From: an uncultured Chthoniobacterales bacterium
GTDB lineage: Bacteria; Verrucomicrobiota; Verrucomicrobiia; Chthoniobacterales; UBA10450
Direction: 5' to 3'
DNA length: 49,387 nucleotides
Assembly (NCBI GenBank): GCA_902805675.1
Contig: CADCTA010000050.1
Location: 1-49,387 of the forward strand
Shown: piece by piece, positions 17,611 to 25,945 of the stretch
Numbering within the stretch: position 1 is the stretch's first letter
Layout of the letters: every line of letters starts with the position of its first letter
Position numbers and translations under genes: made by a program
Notes under the pieces: model-generated
Seen by the model: only the letters and a program-made list of their open reading frames with translations
The model's database searches: none
What the model was told of the DNA's origin: nothing

Positions 17611-18063
17611 ATGGAAGGGCTGACGCACATCGCGGAGGACGGCTCCGCGCGGATGGTCGATGTGTCGGCGAAGCCGGTGAGCGCGCGTGAAGCAGTGGCT
17701 GCCGGTCGCATCGTGCTGAAGCCGGAGACAATCGAGCTTATCTCGGCGAACCGAATCGCGAAGGGAAACGTCTTTGCGACTGCCCGCATTGCCGGCGTGC
17801 AGGCGGCGAAGCAAACGCCGCAACTCATCCCGCTCTGTCACGGCTTGAATCTCAGCCACGCGGATGTCGACATCGCTGCTGCCGATGGAGGCGTGGAAGT
17901 GAGATGCACCGCACGCACGACCGCGCAGACAGGCGTCGAGATGGAGGCGCTCACAGGCGTGTCCGTCGCGCTGCTGACGATCTACGACATGTGCAAAGCC
18001 GTGGACAAGGAGATGCAGATCACCGACGTGCGGCTGCTCTCGAAGACGAAGCGCGATGTTTGA
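17611..18063 (+). CDS. moaC: Cyclic pyranopterin monophosphate synthase MoaC
   Basis: This 150-residue protein matches MoaC over its full length: MVDVSAKPVSAREAVAAGRI at the N-terminus, GNVFATARIAGVQAAKQTP, LIPLCHGL, and the C-terminal EMEALTGVSVALLTIYDMCK-type segment with MQITDVRLLSKT(K). MoaC turns the MoaA product into cyclic pyranopterin monophosphate. It follows moaA by three bases and precedes mog, with a family B repeat in between. Confidence 0.97.
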   Translation: MEGLTHIAEDGSARMVDVSAKPVSAREAVAAGRIVLKPETIELISANRIAKGNVFATARIAGVQAAKQTPQLIPLCHGLNLSHADVDIAAADGGVEVRCTARTTAQTGVEMEALTGVSVALLTIYDMCKAVDKEMQITDVRLLSKTKRDV

Positions 18064-18080
18064 TCCTGCGCATGGTTCGC

Positions 18081-18206
18081 GGTCATCCCGAATCGCGGAG
18101 ACGATGAGGGATCTCGCGCCGGGTGGTTGGTCAACGCATTGGTCTGCCTTCGCCTCGTCAGCCTGCGTGAGGTCCTTCGGCGCGCTTCGCCTGCCTCAGG
18201 ATGACC
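18081..18206. repeat. Family B repeat, copy 1
   Basis: The ends are ggtcatcccgaatcgcgga and cttcgcctgcctcaggatgacc, with the internal hallmark cgtgaggtccttcgg near the right end. Related copies occur at 23401 and 23581. The element separates moaC from mog within the same-strand Moco operon. Confidence 0.7.
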
Positions 18207-18236
18207 GCGTCGGCGGTAGGCGGTAACACAGGTGTT

Positions 18237-18719
18237 ATGCAGATTACCGTCGGCATCATCACCATTTCCGACCGCGCCTCCGCCGGAGAGTACGAGGACC
18301 TTGGCGGGCCAGTGCTCAAGACCGCAGCCGAAAAAGCCGGCTGGCGTGTGCAGGCCGAGGCTTTGATTCCTGATGAGCTGCCGCGAATCCAGGAGACGAT
18401 CCGCGCGCTTTCGGCTCAGGGTTGCGGCTTGATCCTAACGACAGGCGGCACCGGGATCGCGCAGCGCGACGTGACCCCGGAAGCGATTCGCGCGATCATG
18501 CGCGTGGAGCTTCCAGGCTTCGGCGAAGCGATGCGCATGGAATCGCTGAAGATCACGCCGAACGCGATCCTCTCCCGCAGCCTCGCTGCGGTGGTCGATC
18601 GGTCACTCGTCGTTGCGTTACCCGGAAAGCCCAGTGGCGCCGTCGAATGTCTCGGCTTCGTGGCCGGCGCGATCCCGCACGCTGTGGCCCTCGCGCAGCG
18701 TGTGCCGACTTCCTGCTAG
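18237..18719 (+). CDS. mog: Molybdopterin adenylyltransferase / MoaB-Mog family
   Basis: With ATG 18237 (MQITVGIITISDRASAGEYE) the protein is 160 residues, the normal MoaB/Mog length. It has the conserved TTGGTGIAQRDVTPEA loop that binds molybdopterin and ALPGKPSGAVECL near the C-terminus. Mog adenylylates molybdopterin before molybdenum insertion. MoaB proteins share the fold, so mog versus moaB is not settled by sequence alone. An in-frame ATG at 18201 falls inside the preceding repeat and is less likely. Its stop abuts that of the convergent phosphoesterase gene, with no bases between them. Confidence 0.92.
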   Translation: MQITVGIITISDRASAGEYEDLGGPVLKTAAEKAGWRVQAEALIPDELPRIQETIRALSAQGCGLILTTGGTGIAQRDVTPEAIRAIMRVELPGFGEAMRMESLKITPNAILSRSLAAVVDRSLVVALPGKPSGAVECLGFVAGAIPHAVALAQRVPTSC

Positions 18720-19481
18720 CTACATCGTCACCACCGTCAGCTCCGGGCGGCAGTTAAAGCGCACCGGCAGGTGGTAGGTGCCAATCCCCACGTTCACGTA
18801 GAGCGGGCCGCCGACACTTTCGAAATAGCCCATGTCGTAGCGCCCGACGCCGTAGGGCAGCTTAAGCGCACCGTAGAACGGCAGCCGCACCTGACCGCCA
18901 TGCGAATGGCCTGAGAGGATCAGGTCGAAGCGCGGGCCTTTCAGATGATCGGCCATCTCCGGGTAGTGCAGCAACAGGATGCGGCGTCCGGCTTGTGCGG
19001 GCTTGAGCGCGTGAATGCCTTTCTTCGCCATGCCGACGATCTCGAGATCGCGGGGGGCAACGACCACGCTGCGGTCGACCAGCCAACCGCCGCCGGTGGA
19101 TGCAAAGGCCTCTTCGTAATCGGCGAACTCCGCGCCGCACCAGTAGTCGTGATTCCCGGGAGAGCCGTAGACCGGCGCCTCCATTTGCCTAACGAACGCG
19201 AGCGCCGCGGATGCGAAGCGCTTGTCCTCCACCAGATCGCCCGTGAAGCAGACAAACTCCGGCTTCAGCGCGTTGATCGTCTGCACCACTTCCGCGGCGT
19301 AATCGTCGTCGCCTTTGTAGTGAAAATCCGTGAAGTGGATGAACCGAAGCTGTCCCGGTGTGAGGATCAGATTGGTGACACGCAGCCGTTCGGGCTCGAT
19401 AACAGCCGCATCAACTCCGATGGCTCCCGAGGCGGCGAGCACGCCGAGCCTGATGAAGTTGCGTCTCGTCATCCTGCTCAT
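18720..19481 (-). CDS. TAT-exported metallophosphoesterase (YaeI-like)
   Basis: The 253-residue product begins MSRMTRRNFIRLGVLAASGA, a twin-arginine signal (TRRNFI) with a hydrophobic h-region. The calcineurin-like metallophosphoesterase motifs are present: FIHFTDFHYKGDD (D-x-H), VCFTGDLVED (GD), GSPGNHDYW (GNHD) and ILSGHSHGGQV (GHxH). This matches the YaeI/UDP-2,3-diacylglucosamine hydrolase-like group that acts on lipid or nucleotide phosphodiesters outside the cytoplasm. A second in-frame ATG at 19472 would remove three residues. It is convergent with mog and lies downstream of the M23 peptidase gene on the same strand, 39 bases away. Confidence 0.9.
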   Translation of the reverse strand: MSRMTRRNFIRLGVLAASGAIGVDAAVIEPERLRVTNLILTPGQLRFIHFTDFHYKGDDDYAAEVVQTINALKPEFVCFTGDLVEDKRFASAALAFVRQMEAPVYGSPGNHDYWCGAEFADYEEAFASTGGGWLVDRSVVVAPRDLEIVGMAKKGIHALKPAQAGRRILLLHYPEMADHLKGPRFDLILSGHSHGGQVRLPFYGALKLPYGVGRYDMGYFESVGGPLYVNVGIGTYHLPVRFNCRPELTVVTM

Positions 19482-19520
19482 GTCGGTAGCTCTCGGAGCA
19501 GAACGCGTTCTCGCCTCCGG

Positions 19521-20573
19521 CTACTCCGGCCAGATCAACAACCGCATCGTCCGCATCCCGCTCTCGGTAAGCTGTGCATTCTCGCCTGAGCCGCCGATGG
19601 CACCGCGCGTCTGCTCGGAATAGGAGCCCCCGCTTTTCTTCACGTATGAGAGCGTCGGCCCTGAGACCGCGCTGTCTGCTGCCCGGACCTCCAGCGGGAC
19701 ACCCGAGCGGTTGAAGGACACTTCCCATGCCGGCACCACCGGACCGGCGGCGCGCTTCATCAGCCAGGGATAGCGGTTCGGCAGGTCGAAGCTCTGCGAG
19801 GCTGGCAGCGTGACGCGGTAGAACGTCTCCTCCTCACCGAGAAACTGCGGCACGGTGAGGGACGGTCGTTTCCGCTGCGCCTGGTAGAATCCTGCGATGT
19901 CGATGCCGCTGAGATTTGTGCCGTTGTAGATGCCGTGCCGGTTCGGATCGGATTTAATGAAGTGGTCGTACCACGATTCAAACCGCCGGCTGAGCAGAAG
20001 ATTTAGCTCGAGGTGCACGTGCGCGCGCTCACGATCGATCCCATCGCCGGTGTAGCCGAGCCTTCCGAGACGGGCACCGCGCTCCACCTTGCTGCCGGTC
20101 TGCACGTCGACGGAGGCAAGGTGCGCGTAGAGGCTGTAGTAGCTGGCATTGTCCCAGCGATGCTCCACGACCACGTAGTTGCCATAGCTGGAAGCGCCTG
20201 GGGAGCGGTTCGCATGCACGACGGTGCCGCCGGCGATCGCGCGCACGTCGTCGAGCGGCTCACCGGACGCGTCGCGCCGCACTGGGCGGATGTCGATTCC
20301 TTCGTGGAAGCGCGTGTAGCGCAAGCCGTTCGACGTCTCGACCGGATTCCGCACGAATCCATAGCGCCCGCCCTCCCATGGCTTGGACTTCACGCCTTTG
20401 AAGTCGCGGATGATGTATTGGTAGAACTCCGGTCCGCCGCCGCGAAAGAGCGCATCGTTGTCGGTGGGCAGCGCGAGGTTCAATGCGTCGGAGCGATCCT
20501 GCGCGCTCGCGTCAGCGACGGCAAGGATCGTGGCGCCGAGCAACAGCGGCAGCAAAGACTTGACCTTTTTCAC
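19521..20573 (-). CDS. M23 (LytM) family secreted metallopeptidase
   Basis: GTG 20573 gives a 350-residue protein starting with a classical signal peptide (KKVKSLLPLLLGATILA, Ala-x-Ala before AQDRSD). The LytM core has HEGIDIRPV (first zinc His and Asp) and AHVHLELNLLL (H-x-H), with NYVVVEHRW and YSLYAHL between, so the zinc ligands are intact. Such enzymes cut peptidoglycan cross-bridges or regulate amidases in the periplasm. A C-terminal domain of about 130 residues has no assigned family. In-frame codons upstream extend past the signal peptide and into the divergent gene, so they were rejected. The divergent M43 gene starts 52 bases away. Confidence 0.9.
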   Translation of the reverse strand: MKKVKSLLPLLLGATILAVADASAQDRSDALNLALPTDNDALFRGGGPEFYQYIIRDFKGVKSKPWEGGRYGFVRNPVETSNGLRYTRFHEGIDIRPVRRDASGEPLDDVRAIAGGTVVHANRSPGASSYGNYVVVEHRWDNASYYSLYAHLASVDVQTGSKVERGARLGRLGYTGDGIDRERAHVHLELNLLLSRRFESWYDHFIKSDPNRHGIYNGTNLSGIDIAGFYQAQRKRPSLTVPQFLGEEETFYRVTLPASQSFDLPNRYPWLMKRAAGPVVPAWEVSFNRSGVPLEVRAADSAVSGPTLSYVKKSGGSYSEQTRGAIGGSGENAQLTESGMRTMRLLIWPE

Positions 20574-20625
20574 GCGTCCGGCTGAAATCGCCGGCCAGCA
20601 CCCCTCCACTCCGAACAAATTCACC

Positions 20626-21465
20626 ATGTCTTCACGCATCATCGCACTCTCACTCGTTTTCGGTTTTGTCGCTTCCCCGCTCTTCGCCGGTCCGCAGCGC
20701 TGCGGCACACGCGTACCGACAGACGACGAGACCGCTGTGATCGAGCAGCAACTTCAGGCCAAAGGGCGCAAGCCGACCAGCACGATCGCCATCCCGACTT
20801 ACGTCCACGTGATCAGTGCAGGTGCCGGATTCGAAAATGGTGATGTGCCGGAGAGCATGATTCGCGCGCAGATGTCGGTCCTGAACAATGCGTTTGCCGG
20901 CTACACTGGCGGCCCGGCGACCGGCTTCTCGTTCAATCTCGTCGGCATCACGAGAACGGTAAACGCTCGCTGGCACAACATGCTGATTCAGAGCCGCGAA
21001 GAGCGCGAAGCGAAGGCGGCGCTCCGGCAGGGCGGCGGCGATACGCTCAACATCTATCTAACCGCGGGCGGCGGATATCTGGGATGGGCAACGTTCCCCT
21101 CCAGCTACGCGTCACAGCCGAAGCAGGACGGCATCGTGGTTGATTTCCGCTCGCTGCCGCATGGGCCGTACGCCGAGTACAGCGAAGGCGACACCGCCAC
21201 GCACGAGGTCGGCCATTGGCTGAGCCTCTATCATACCTTCCAGGGCGGCTGCACGCCGAACAACGATTACGTCTCCGACACGCCAGCCGAAGCACGGCCA
21301 GCGTTTGGCTGCCCGTCGAGCCGCGACACCTGCACGCGCGCCAGTTATCCCGGCATCGATCCGGTCGAGAACTTCATGGATTACACCGACGACGCTTGCA
21401 TGTACCTCTTCTCGAGCGGCCAGGTCTCGCGCATGAAGACCGCCTGGACGGCGTTCCGGCAGTAG
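20626..21465 (+). CDS. M43 (pappalysin/cytophagalysin)-like secreted metalloprotease
   Basis: ATG 20626 yields 279 residues with an N-terminal signal peptide (SSRIIALSLVFGFVASPLFA). The zinc motif is HEVGHWLSLYH (residues 193-203), followed by HTFQGGC. A Met-turn region, VENFMDYTDDACM, lies near the C-terminus. Both are characteristic of M43 metzincins, which cleave extracellular proteins. The usual glycine of HExxHxxGxxH is serine here (Ser200). Six or more cysteines suggest disulfides and an extracytoplasmic location. It is divergent from the M23 peptidase gene. Confidence 0.88.
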   Translation: MSSRIIALSLVFGFVASPLFAGPQRCGTRVPTDDETAVIEQQLQAKGRKPTSTIAIPTYVHVISAGAGFENGDVPESMIRAQMSVLNNAFAGYTGGPATGFSFNLVGITRTVNARWHNMLIQSREEREAKAALRQGGGDTLNIYLTAGGGYLGWATFPSSYASQPKQDGIVVDFRSLPHGPYAEYSEGDTATHEVGHWLSLYHTFQGGCTPNNDYVSDTPAEARPAFGCPSSRDTCTRASYPGIDPVENFMDYTDDACMYLFSSGQVSRMKTAWTAFRQ

Positions 21466-21488
21466 CGGCGGAATCGGGCGCAGGTGAT

Positions 21489-21968
21489 CTAGCGATCTCC
21501 AGCAGGCTTTCGGCCGGCCTTTGGCGCCCAGTCCTTCTTCATCAGCTCGACATCCTGCGGTGTCAGCCCGGCGGCAATGTAGAGCTTGCCGTCTGATACC
21601 CGCCGATCGATCTGCAGCTCGTCCACAAACCGCCCGTTGACGAAGACGAACAGCGACGAGCCTCTGCGCTCCACGCTGAGCGTATCGAGCGCGAGCTTGC
21701 CGTGGTCGTTCAGCTGGAACAGGACACCGTAGGTGCCGTTCGCCGCGGGGTAGGCTCGGAACCCCACCACATCGAGCTCGGAAATGGTCGGGACTTTGGC
21801 AATAGTCACCTGCCGTCCTGTGGTTGGAGAGCGAAGCTGCGACGAGAAAACCGGGCCGTCATTCGCGTTCGCTTCCACGTGCGCGCGCAAGGTGCAGCGC
21901 GGCTTCCGCGCCTCGGCGAAGCCGCCGCTCAGCAGCAGGAGCAGAATGCACGCGGCGATGGCCCTCAT
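21489..21968 (-). CDS. Small secreted protein of unknown function
   Basis: I do not recognise a family. The 159-residue product starts with a signal peptide (RAIAACILLLLLSGGFAEA). The mature protein has a beta-rich pattern with short charged turns, including VVGFRAYPAANGTYGVLFQL, HGKLALDTLSVERRGSSLFV and VSDGKLYIAAGLTPQDVELM. The last segment resembles small domains seen in periplasmic proteins of Verrucomicrobiota, but no motif is diagnostic. It is convergent with the M43 gene, 23 bases away, and divergent from the BsuPI-like gene. Confidence 0.75.
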   Translation of the reverse strand: MRAIAACILLLLLSGGFAEARKPRCTLRAHVEANANDGPVFSSQLRSPTTGRQVTIAKVPTISELDVVGFRAYPAANGTYGVLFQLNDHGKLALDTLSVERRGSSLFVFVNGRFVDELQIDRRVSDGKLYIAAGLTPQDVELMKKDWAPKAGRKPAGDR

Positions 21969-22024
21969 CGGGCGATTGATAAAGGGTTTGACAGTATTTG
22001 CAAACGTCTGGTGATTACCCGCTC

Positions 22025-22588
22025 ATGAGACGCACCATGGCGCTGTGGTTGCTCCTTTTTGCGATGAGCGCCAGCGTTCATGGCCAGCAGGCCGCTGCCC
22101 AATTGCCGCCGCCGGTCACGGCCGTCGAGCCGGCGCCGACACCGGAGAAGCGGAGCTGGTTGAGCCGGCTCAATCCCTTTGGCCGCGCGGAAAAACTCCC
22201 CGAATACAAGGACGCGCGGCTCCGGGGACTCGTGCTGACGCTCGAGCTCTCACCGCAGCCGATCAGACTCTCGGAGTTGCGGCAGATGGACGTGCGCGTG
22301 CGGCTGACGAACAAGGGGCGCCGGCCGGTGACGCTCGATTTTCCAAACGCCCAGCGTATCGAGATTTACCTCAAAAACTCGGCGGAGAAGATCGTGGAGA
22401 CGTGGTCGGACAATCACGCGTTTGCCGACGCGCTCGGTAGCGTCCTGATCAATCCGCAGGAGTCGCTCGAGTATGCGGAGACGATCGCCACGCGCGAGCT
22501 GACGCCGAACAAGGTGTTCATCGCCGAGGCGTTCTTTCCGGAATATCCCGAGCTGCGCATCCGGCAGAAGTTCCTGACCGCGCAGTAA
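22025..22588 (+). CDS. Secreted BsuPI-like domain protein
   Basis: Starting at ATG 22025 (MRRTMALWLLLFAMSAS), the 187-residue product has a signal peptide. A proline-rich linker (PPPVTAVEPAPTPEK) precedes a single beta-sandwich domain: LRQMDVRVRLTNKGRRPVTL, FPNAQRIEIYLKN, KIVETWSDNHAFA. This pattern (LTNKG...F...Q.IEI.L...G..V..WSD...F) matches the BsuPI/intracellular-proteinase-inhibitor domain family, often found as a secreted domain in other phyla. Whether it inhibits a protease is unknown, though metalloprotease genes lie close by. It is followed by the PHP-domain gene 12 bases later on the same strand. Confidence 0.75.
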   Translation: MRRTMALWLLLFAMSASVHGQQAAAQLPPPVTAVEPAPTPEKRSWLSRLNPFGRAEKLPEYKDARLRGLVLTLELSPQPIRLSELRQMDVRVRLTNKGRRPVTLDFPNAQRIEIYLKNSAEKIVETWSDNHAFADALGSVLINPQESLEYAETIATRELTPNKVFIAEAFFPEYPELRIRQKFLTAQ

Positions 22589-22600
22589 GCGCCGCCGCGC

Positions 22601-23383
22601 GTGCCGCTCTTCTCCGACTATCACACCCATCCGCAGGGGCATCGGCTTCAGCCCTACACGATCGCCCTTCTGCAGCCGTGGGTCGACAGCGCGCGCGCCC
22701 GCGGCTTGGGCGACATCGCCTTCACGGATCACGACCGATATCATGACGGTATCGATTTCGACGTGATCGACCGCCTGCGGGAGGCGAATCCGGACATTCA
22801 CATTCGTGCCGGCATCGAGCTCGATAATGACCCCGTGCATTCGCCCGCGAGTCGCCGGTGGATTGAGCAGCATTGGGACCGGCTCGACTTCGTGCTCGGC
22901 TCGGTGCACTTCCTCGATCGCGCGGACCAGATGTTCGACAGCGTGCCGGCGGGCGCGGAGCAATTTGCCGGGCGCGAGATTGACCGCGTGTATGAGGATT
23001 ACTTTCGGCGCGTGCGCGATATGACGGCGAGCGGGCTGGTCGATTGTCTGGCGCATATCGATCTGATCAAGATCCACGGACATCGGCCGACGTCTGACGT
23101 GCGGGCGCTGGCCAGCGGCACGTTCGACTTCATCGCTGCGCGCGGGCTCGCGATTGAGCTTTCGACCGCTGGGTGGCGGAAGCCGGTGGACGAGCTCTAC
23201 CCGTCCGACAGCCTCATCGAGCTGGCGATCGCGAAGGGCATTCCGTTTACTACCGCCTCTGATGCGCACTCACACGTGCAGCTCGGTGAAAACTACGAGC
23301 GGCTCGGTAACACGATCACCCGTTTCGAAATCGGCCACGTCTGCACGTTCGAGCGACATCAGAAGCAGTCGCGCCTGCTATGA
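22601..23383 (+). CDS. PHP-domain phosphoesterase, histidinol-phosphatase-like
   Basis: The GTG-initiated 260-residue protein opens with PLFSDYHTHPQGHRLQPY, where HTH holds the first metal ligands. Further PHP motifs are AFTDHDRYHDG, AGIELDND, GSVHFLD, DCLAHIDLIK and FTTASDAHSHVQLG. This is the HisK/HisJ type of polymerase-and-histidinol-phosphatase fold, which hydrolyses histidinol phosphate in histidine synthesis with three bound metals. Other PHP phosphoesterases fit too, since no his genes lie nearby. The GTG start was taken because it directly precedes the conserved first motif and lies 12 bases after the upstream stop. Confidence 0.85.
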   Translation: MPLFSDYHTHPQGHRLQPYTIALLQPWVDSARARGLGDIAFTDHDRYHDGIDFDVIDRLREANPDIHIRAGIELDNDPVHSPASRRWIEQHWDRLDFVLGSVHFLDRADQMFDSVPAGAEQFAGREIDRVYEDYFRRVRDMTASGLVDCLAHIDLIKIHGHRPTSDVRALASGTFDFIAARGLAIELSTAGWRKPVDELYPSDSLIELAIAKGIPFTTASDAHSHVQLGENYERLGNTITRFEIGHVCTFERHQKQSRLL

Positions 23384-23400
23384 GCGCGGCGCCACCAGCG

Positions 23401-23530
23401 CGGTCGTCCCGAGCCGCGAAGACGGCGAGGGACCTCACGCAATCTCGCTGGCAATGCGTTCGGCGATCGCTGCTACGTAGCGATGACGTCCGGCACTCCG
23501 AGCGCAACGCGAGTGCGTGAGGTCCTTCGA
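23401..23530. repeat. Family B repeat, copy 2
   Basis: It begins cggtcgtcccgagccgcgaag and ends gtgcgtgaggtccttcgagcg. The left part and the cgtgaggtccttcg hallmark match the copies at 18081 and 23581. It lies in the 386-base gene-free gap between the PHP gene and ybaB. Confidence 0.75.
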
Positions 23531-23580
23531 GCGCCACCAAAAACAACCGCGCTCGCTATAAGCGAATAACCGCCCCACGC

Positions 23581-23735
23581 CGTCATCCCGAGCCGCGAAG
23601 ACGGTGAGGGACCTCACGCAATCTCACTGGCAATGCATATCCGGATCACCGCTACGTAGCGACGACGGTCGGTTGCTCTAAGCGCAACGCGAGTGCGTGA
23701 GGTCCTTCGGCGCGCTTCGCCGCCTCAGGATGACC
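23581..23735. repeat. Family B repeat, copy 3
   Basis: It runs from cgtcatcccgagccgcgaag to ccgcctcaggatgacc and is closely similar to copy 2, in tandem with it about 50 bases apart. Together the two copies fill nearly all of the 23384-23769 gap. I see no gene or terminator T-tract in that gap. Confidence 0.8.
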
Positions 23736-23769
23736 ACGGTATTTGGCGGCGCGATCGATTAGGTCAGAC

Positions 23770-24081
23770 CTACAGGCCCAATCCAGCCGCACCCAATCCG
23801 CCTGTGATCTTCGTCATCTCGGACTGCGCGAGATCCTTGCCTTGCGCGATCGCCTGCTGGATCCCGCTGAGCACCGCTTCCTCCAGAAATTCGACGTCCT
23901 CCGGATCGACGATCTGCTTGTCGATCTTGAGCGAAATGACATCGCCCGCGCCGTTCGCGACGACGGTTACTTTCCCGCCCGCGGCAGAGACCTCGACAGT
24001 TTTGTCCTCCAGCTCAGCCTGCGTCTTCGCCATCTGCTCCTGCATCTTCTGAGCCTGCTTCATCAACTTGTTCAGATTCAT
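23770..24081 (-). CDS. ybaB: YbaB/EbfC nucleoid-associated protein
   Basis: The 103-residue protein has the YbaB architecture: an N-terminal helix NLNKLMKQAQKMQEQMAK, the central ETVEVSAAGGKVTVVANG-type strand pair (EDKTVEVSAAGG here), and a C-terminal SLKIDKQIVDPEDVEFLEE. YbaB forms tweezer-like dimers that bind DNA and may help the replisome or recombination. It is directly downstream of dnaX with a seven-base gap, the conserved dnaX-ybaB arrangement. No recR is visible in the window. Confidence 0.95.
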   Translation of the reverse strand: MNLNKLMKQAQKMQEQMAKTQAELEDKTVEVSAAGGKVTVVANGAGDVISLKIDKQIVDPEDVEFLEEAVLSGIQQAIAQGKDLAQSEMTKITGGLGAAGLGL

Positions 24082-24088
24082 AATTCGA

Positions 24089-25810
24089 TCACTCCGTCAC
24101 GGGTTTGATTTCGCCTTTGAAAATTTCGAGCGCCTCGCGGATCAGCGGGTCGTCCTTGAAAGCGGTAGCTGATTCCGGTGGCTTTCGCACCGCAGCACCG
24201 TTCCCGGCGGCAGCTGGTTCGGGTGCCGGCGGCTCGACCAGCAGCCCTTCCTTTAAGCTGAACTTGAGATCCCATTCGCGGCCGCTGATCTCTTTCAGAA
24301 CGGATTGGAGGAAGTCGCGATTGCGCGGCATCGCGATCGATTCCATCGCGGTCTTCTGCTCCGGCGGGAAGCCCAAGTGGAAGGAGCGGCCTTCAATTCC
24401 CAGTGCTTTCGCCGACTCGATCCAGCCTTTGATCAGCGGTCGCCGCGTGCGGATTTGGTCGACTGCTTTCGTCCATAGCGTCTCAGCATCGAGCGAAGGT
24501 TCTGGCTCGGGTGGAGCAGGCGGCGGCGCGGGTGTTTCTTCCGCGACCGGTGGTTGGGGCTGCGGTTTAGCTGCTGCCTGTTCAACCTTTGCGGGCGCGG
24601 CAGGTCGCGTGACGCTGATCGGCTTCGGCGGTTCGACCGGCGCACGGCGCGGCTTCGGTGCCGGTTGCTTCGTCCCGTCGCGGAGCGCGGAGAGATTTTC
24701 GATCACCTCGTTCAGCGTCACCTGCTCGAGCGTCTGGATCGCTTTGATCACTGCCACCTCGAAGTGCAGCTTCTTGTTCGGCGCCCACTTCATTCGACCC
24801 TCGGCGCCGGCGAATTGGTCGATTAGCTCCAGGAGCCGATCGGTCTCGACGAGCGCGGATTGCGTCTGAAGCGCGTGCTGCAGTTCCGGATTCAACTCAT
24901 CCGCCACCGCGTCTGGCTTTACCTGGAAGACCAGCAAATCGCGCAGGTAGGCGATCAGGTCGGACATGAGTTTCATCATGTCCTTGCCGCTGTCCGCTTC
25001 GCTGTGAAGGAGCTCCAGCGCCTCAGCCGTTCCGCCCTGGAGGATCTTTTCCGTGAAGCTCGCCACCGTCTGCTCGCTCGTGAAGCCAAACACGCTGAGC
25101 ACGTCGACTTCAGCGATGTTCTCGCCGCAAAACGCCACGAGCTGATCAAGCATCGACTCGGCGTCGCGCAGTCCGCCGTCCGCGCCCTTCGCGATCGCGT
25201 GCGCGGCCGCCGGCTCGAGTGTCACCTTCTCCTTGCCGGCGATGAACTGCAGGTGATCCGCAATCAGGTTCGCGGGGATGCGATGCAGATCGAAACGCTG
25301 GCAGCGGCTCAGGATGGTCGGCAGCACCTTTTGCGGCTCGGTCGTGGCGAAGATGAACTTCACGTGCTCGGGCGGCTCCTCGAGGGTCTTGAGCAGCGCG
25401 TTGAACGCAGCCGAGGTGAGCATGTGCACTTCGTCGATGATGTAGATCTTGAAGTGTCCTTTGCTCGGCGCGTAGCGGACGTTATCGCGCAGCTCGCGCA
25501 CCTGCTCGACGCCGTTGTTGCTCGCGCCGTCAATCTCGAGGACATCGAGGCTGTTGCCCTGCGCGATCTCCTTGCAGCTGTCGCAGACGCCGCACGGCGA
25601 GACGGTTGGGCCGTTCACGCAGTTCAAGGCCTTGGCGAGAATGCGCGCCGTCGAAGTTTTGCCGATGCCGCGAGGCCCCACGAACAGGTAAGCATGCGCG
25701 AGGCGGTTCTGCTCGACAGCGTTCTTGAGCGTGCGCGTGACGTGGGCCTGGCCGACAAGATCGTTGAACGTCTGTGGCCGGTATTTGCGCGCGAAAACCT
25801 GATAGCTCAC
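24089..25810 (-). CDS. dnaX: DNA polymerase III subunit tau/gamma
   Basis: The 573-residue product has the clamp-loader AAA+ core. The start is MSYQVFARKYRPQTFNDLVG, with Walker A GPRGIGKT at residues 45-52, zinc-binding cysteines 64, 73, 76 and 79, Walker B with IIDEVHML, and ILSRCQRFDLHR (sensor/arginine-finger region). A Pro/Ala-rich linker (~residues 390-445) joins a C-terminal tau domain. DnaX loads the sliding clamp and couples polymerase cores in replication. I see no obvious A-rich slippery site that would produce a separate gamma form. It is followed by ybaB and divergent from a P1 peptidase gene 135 bases away. Confidence 0.97.
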   Translation of the reverse strand: MSYQVFARKYRPQTFNDLVGQAHVTRTLKNAVEQNRLAHAYLFVGPRGIGKTSTARILAKALNCVNGPTVSPCGVCDSCKEIAQGNSLDVLEIDGASNNGVEQVRELRDNVRYAPSKGHFKIYIIDEVHMLTSAAFNALLKTLEEPPEHVKFIFATTEPQKVLPTILSRCQRFDLHRIPANLIADHLQFIAGKEKVTLEPAAAHAIAKGADGGLRDAESMLDQLVAFCGENIAEVDVLSVFGFTSEQTVASFTEKILQGGTAEALELLHSEADSGKDMMKLMSDLIAYLRDLLVFQVKPDAVADELNPELQHALQTQSALVETDRLLELIDQFAGAEGRMKWAPNKKLHFEVAVIKAIQTLEQVTLNEVIENLSALRDGTKQPAPKPRRAPVEPPKPISVTRPAAPAKVEQAAAKPQPQPPVAEETPAPPPAPPEPEPSLDAETLWTKAVDQIRTRRPLIKGWIESAKALGIEGRSFHLGFPPEQKTAMESIAMPRNRDFLQSVLKEISGREWDLKFSLKEGLLVEPPAPEPAAAGNGAAVRKPPESATAFKDDPLIREALEIFKGEIKPVTE

Positions 25811-25945
25811 CCGCCGAATCTACTGCGCGCCTCCGGCTCGCAAAACACAAAACCGGTCGCGGCGGAATTTTGCGGCGTCAGTCGGCCGAAAGTCGGCGAA
25901 ACGGCGGCTTCTCAACCGCCGCAATCCGGTCAATCCTCTCGAACG

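Noticed and set aside
23384..23769. CRISPR array from the repeated blocks between the PHP gene and ybaB.
   Set aside because: There are two long, degenerate copies of about 130-155 bases rather than short identical repeats with unique spacers, and no cas genes are present.
24860..25945. Extended N-terminus of the P1 peptidase frame across antisense dnaX.
   Set aside because: The frame is open by chance over dnaX. The signal peptide at 25946 marks the real start.
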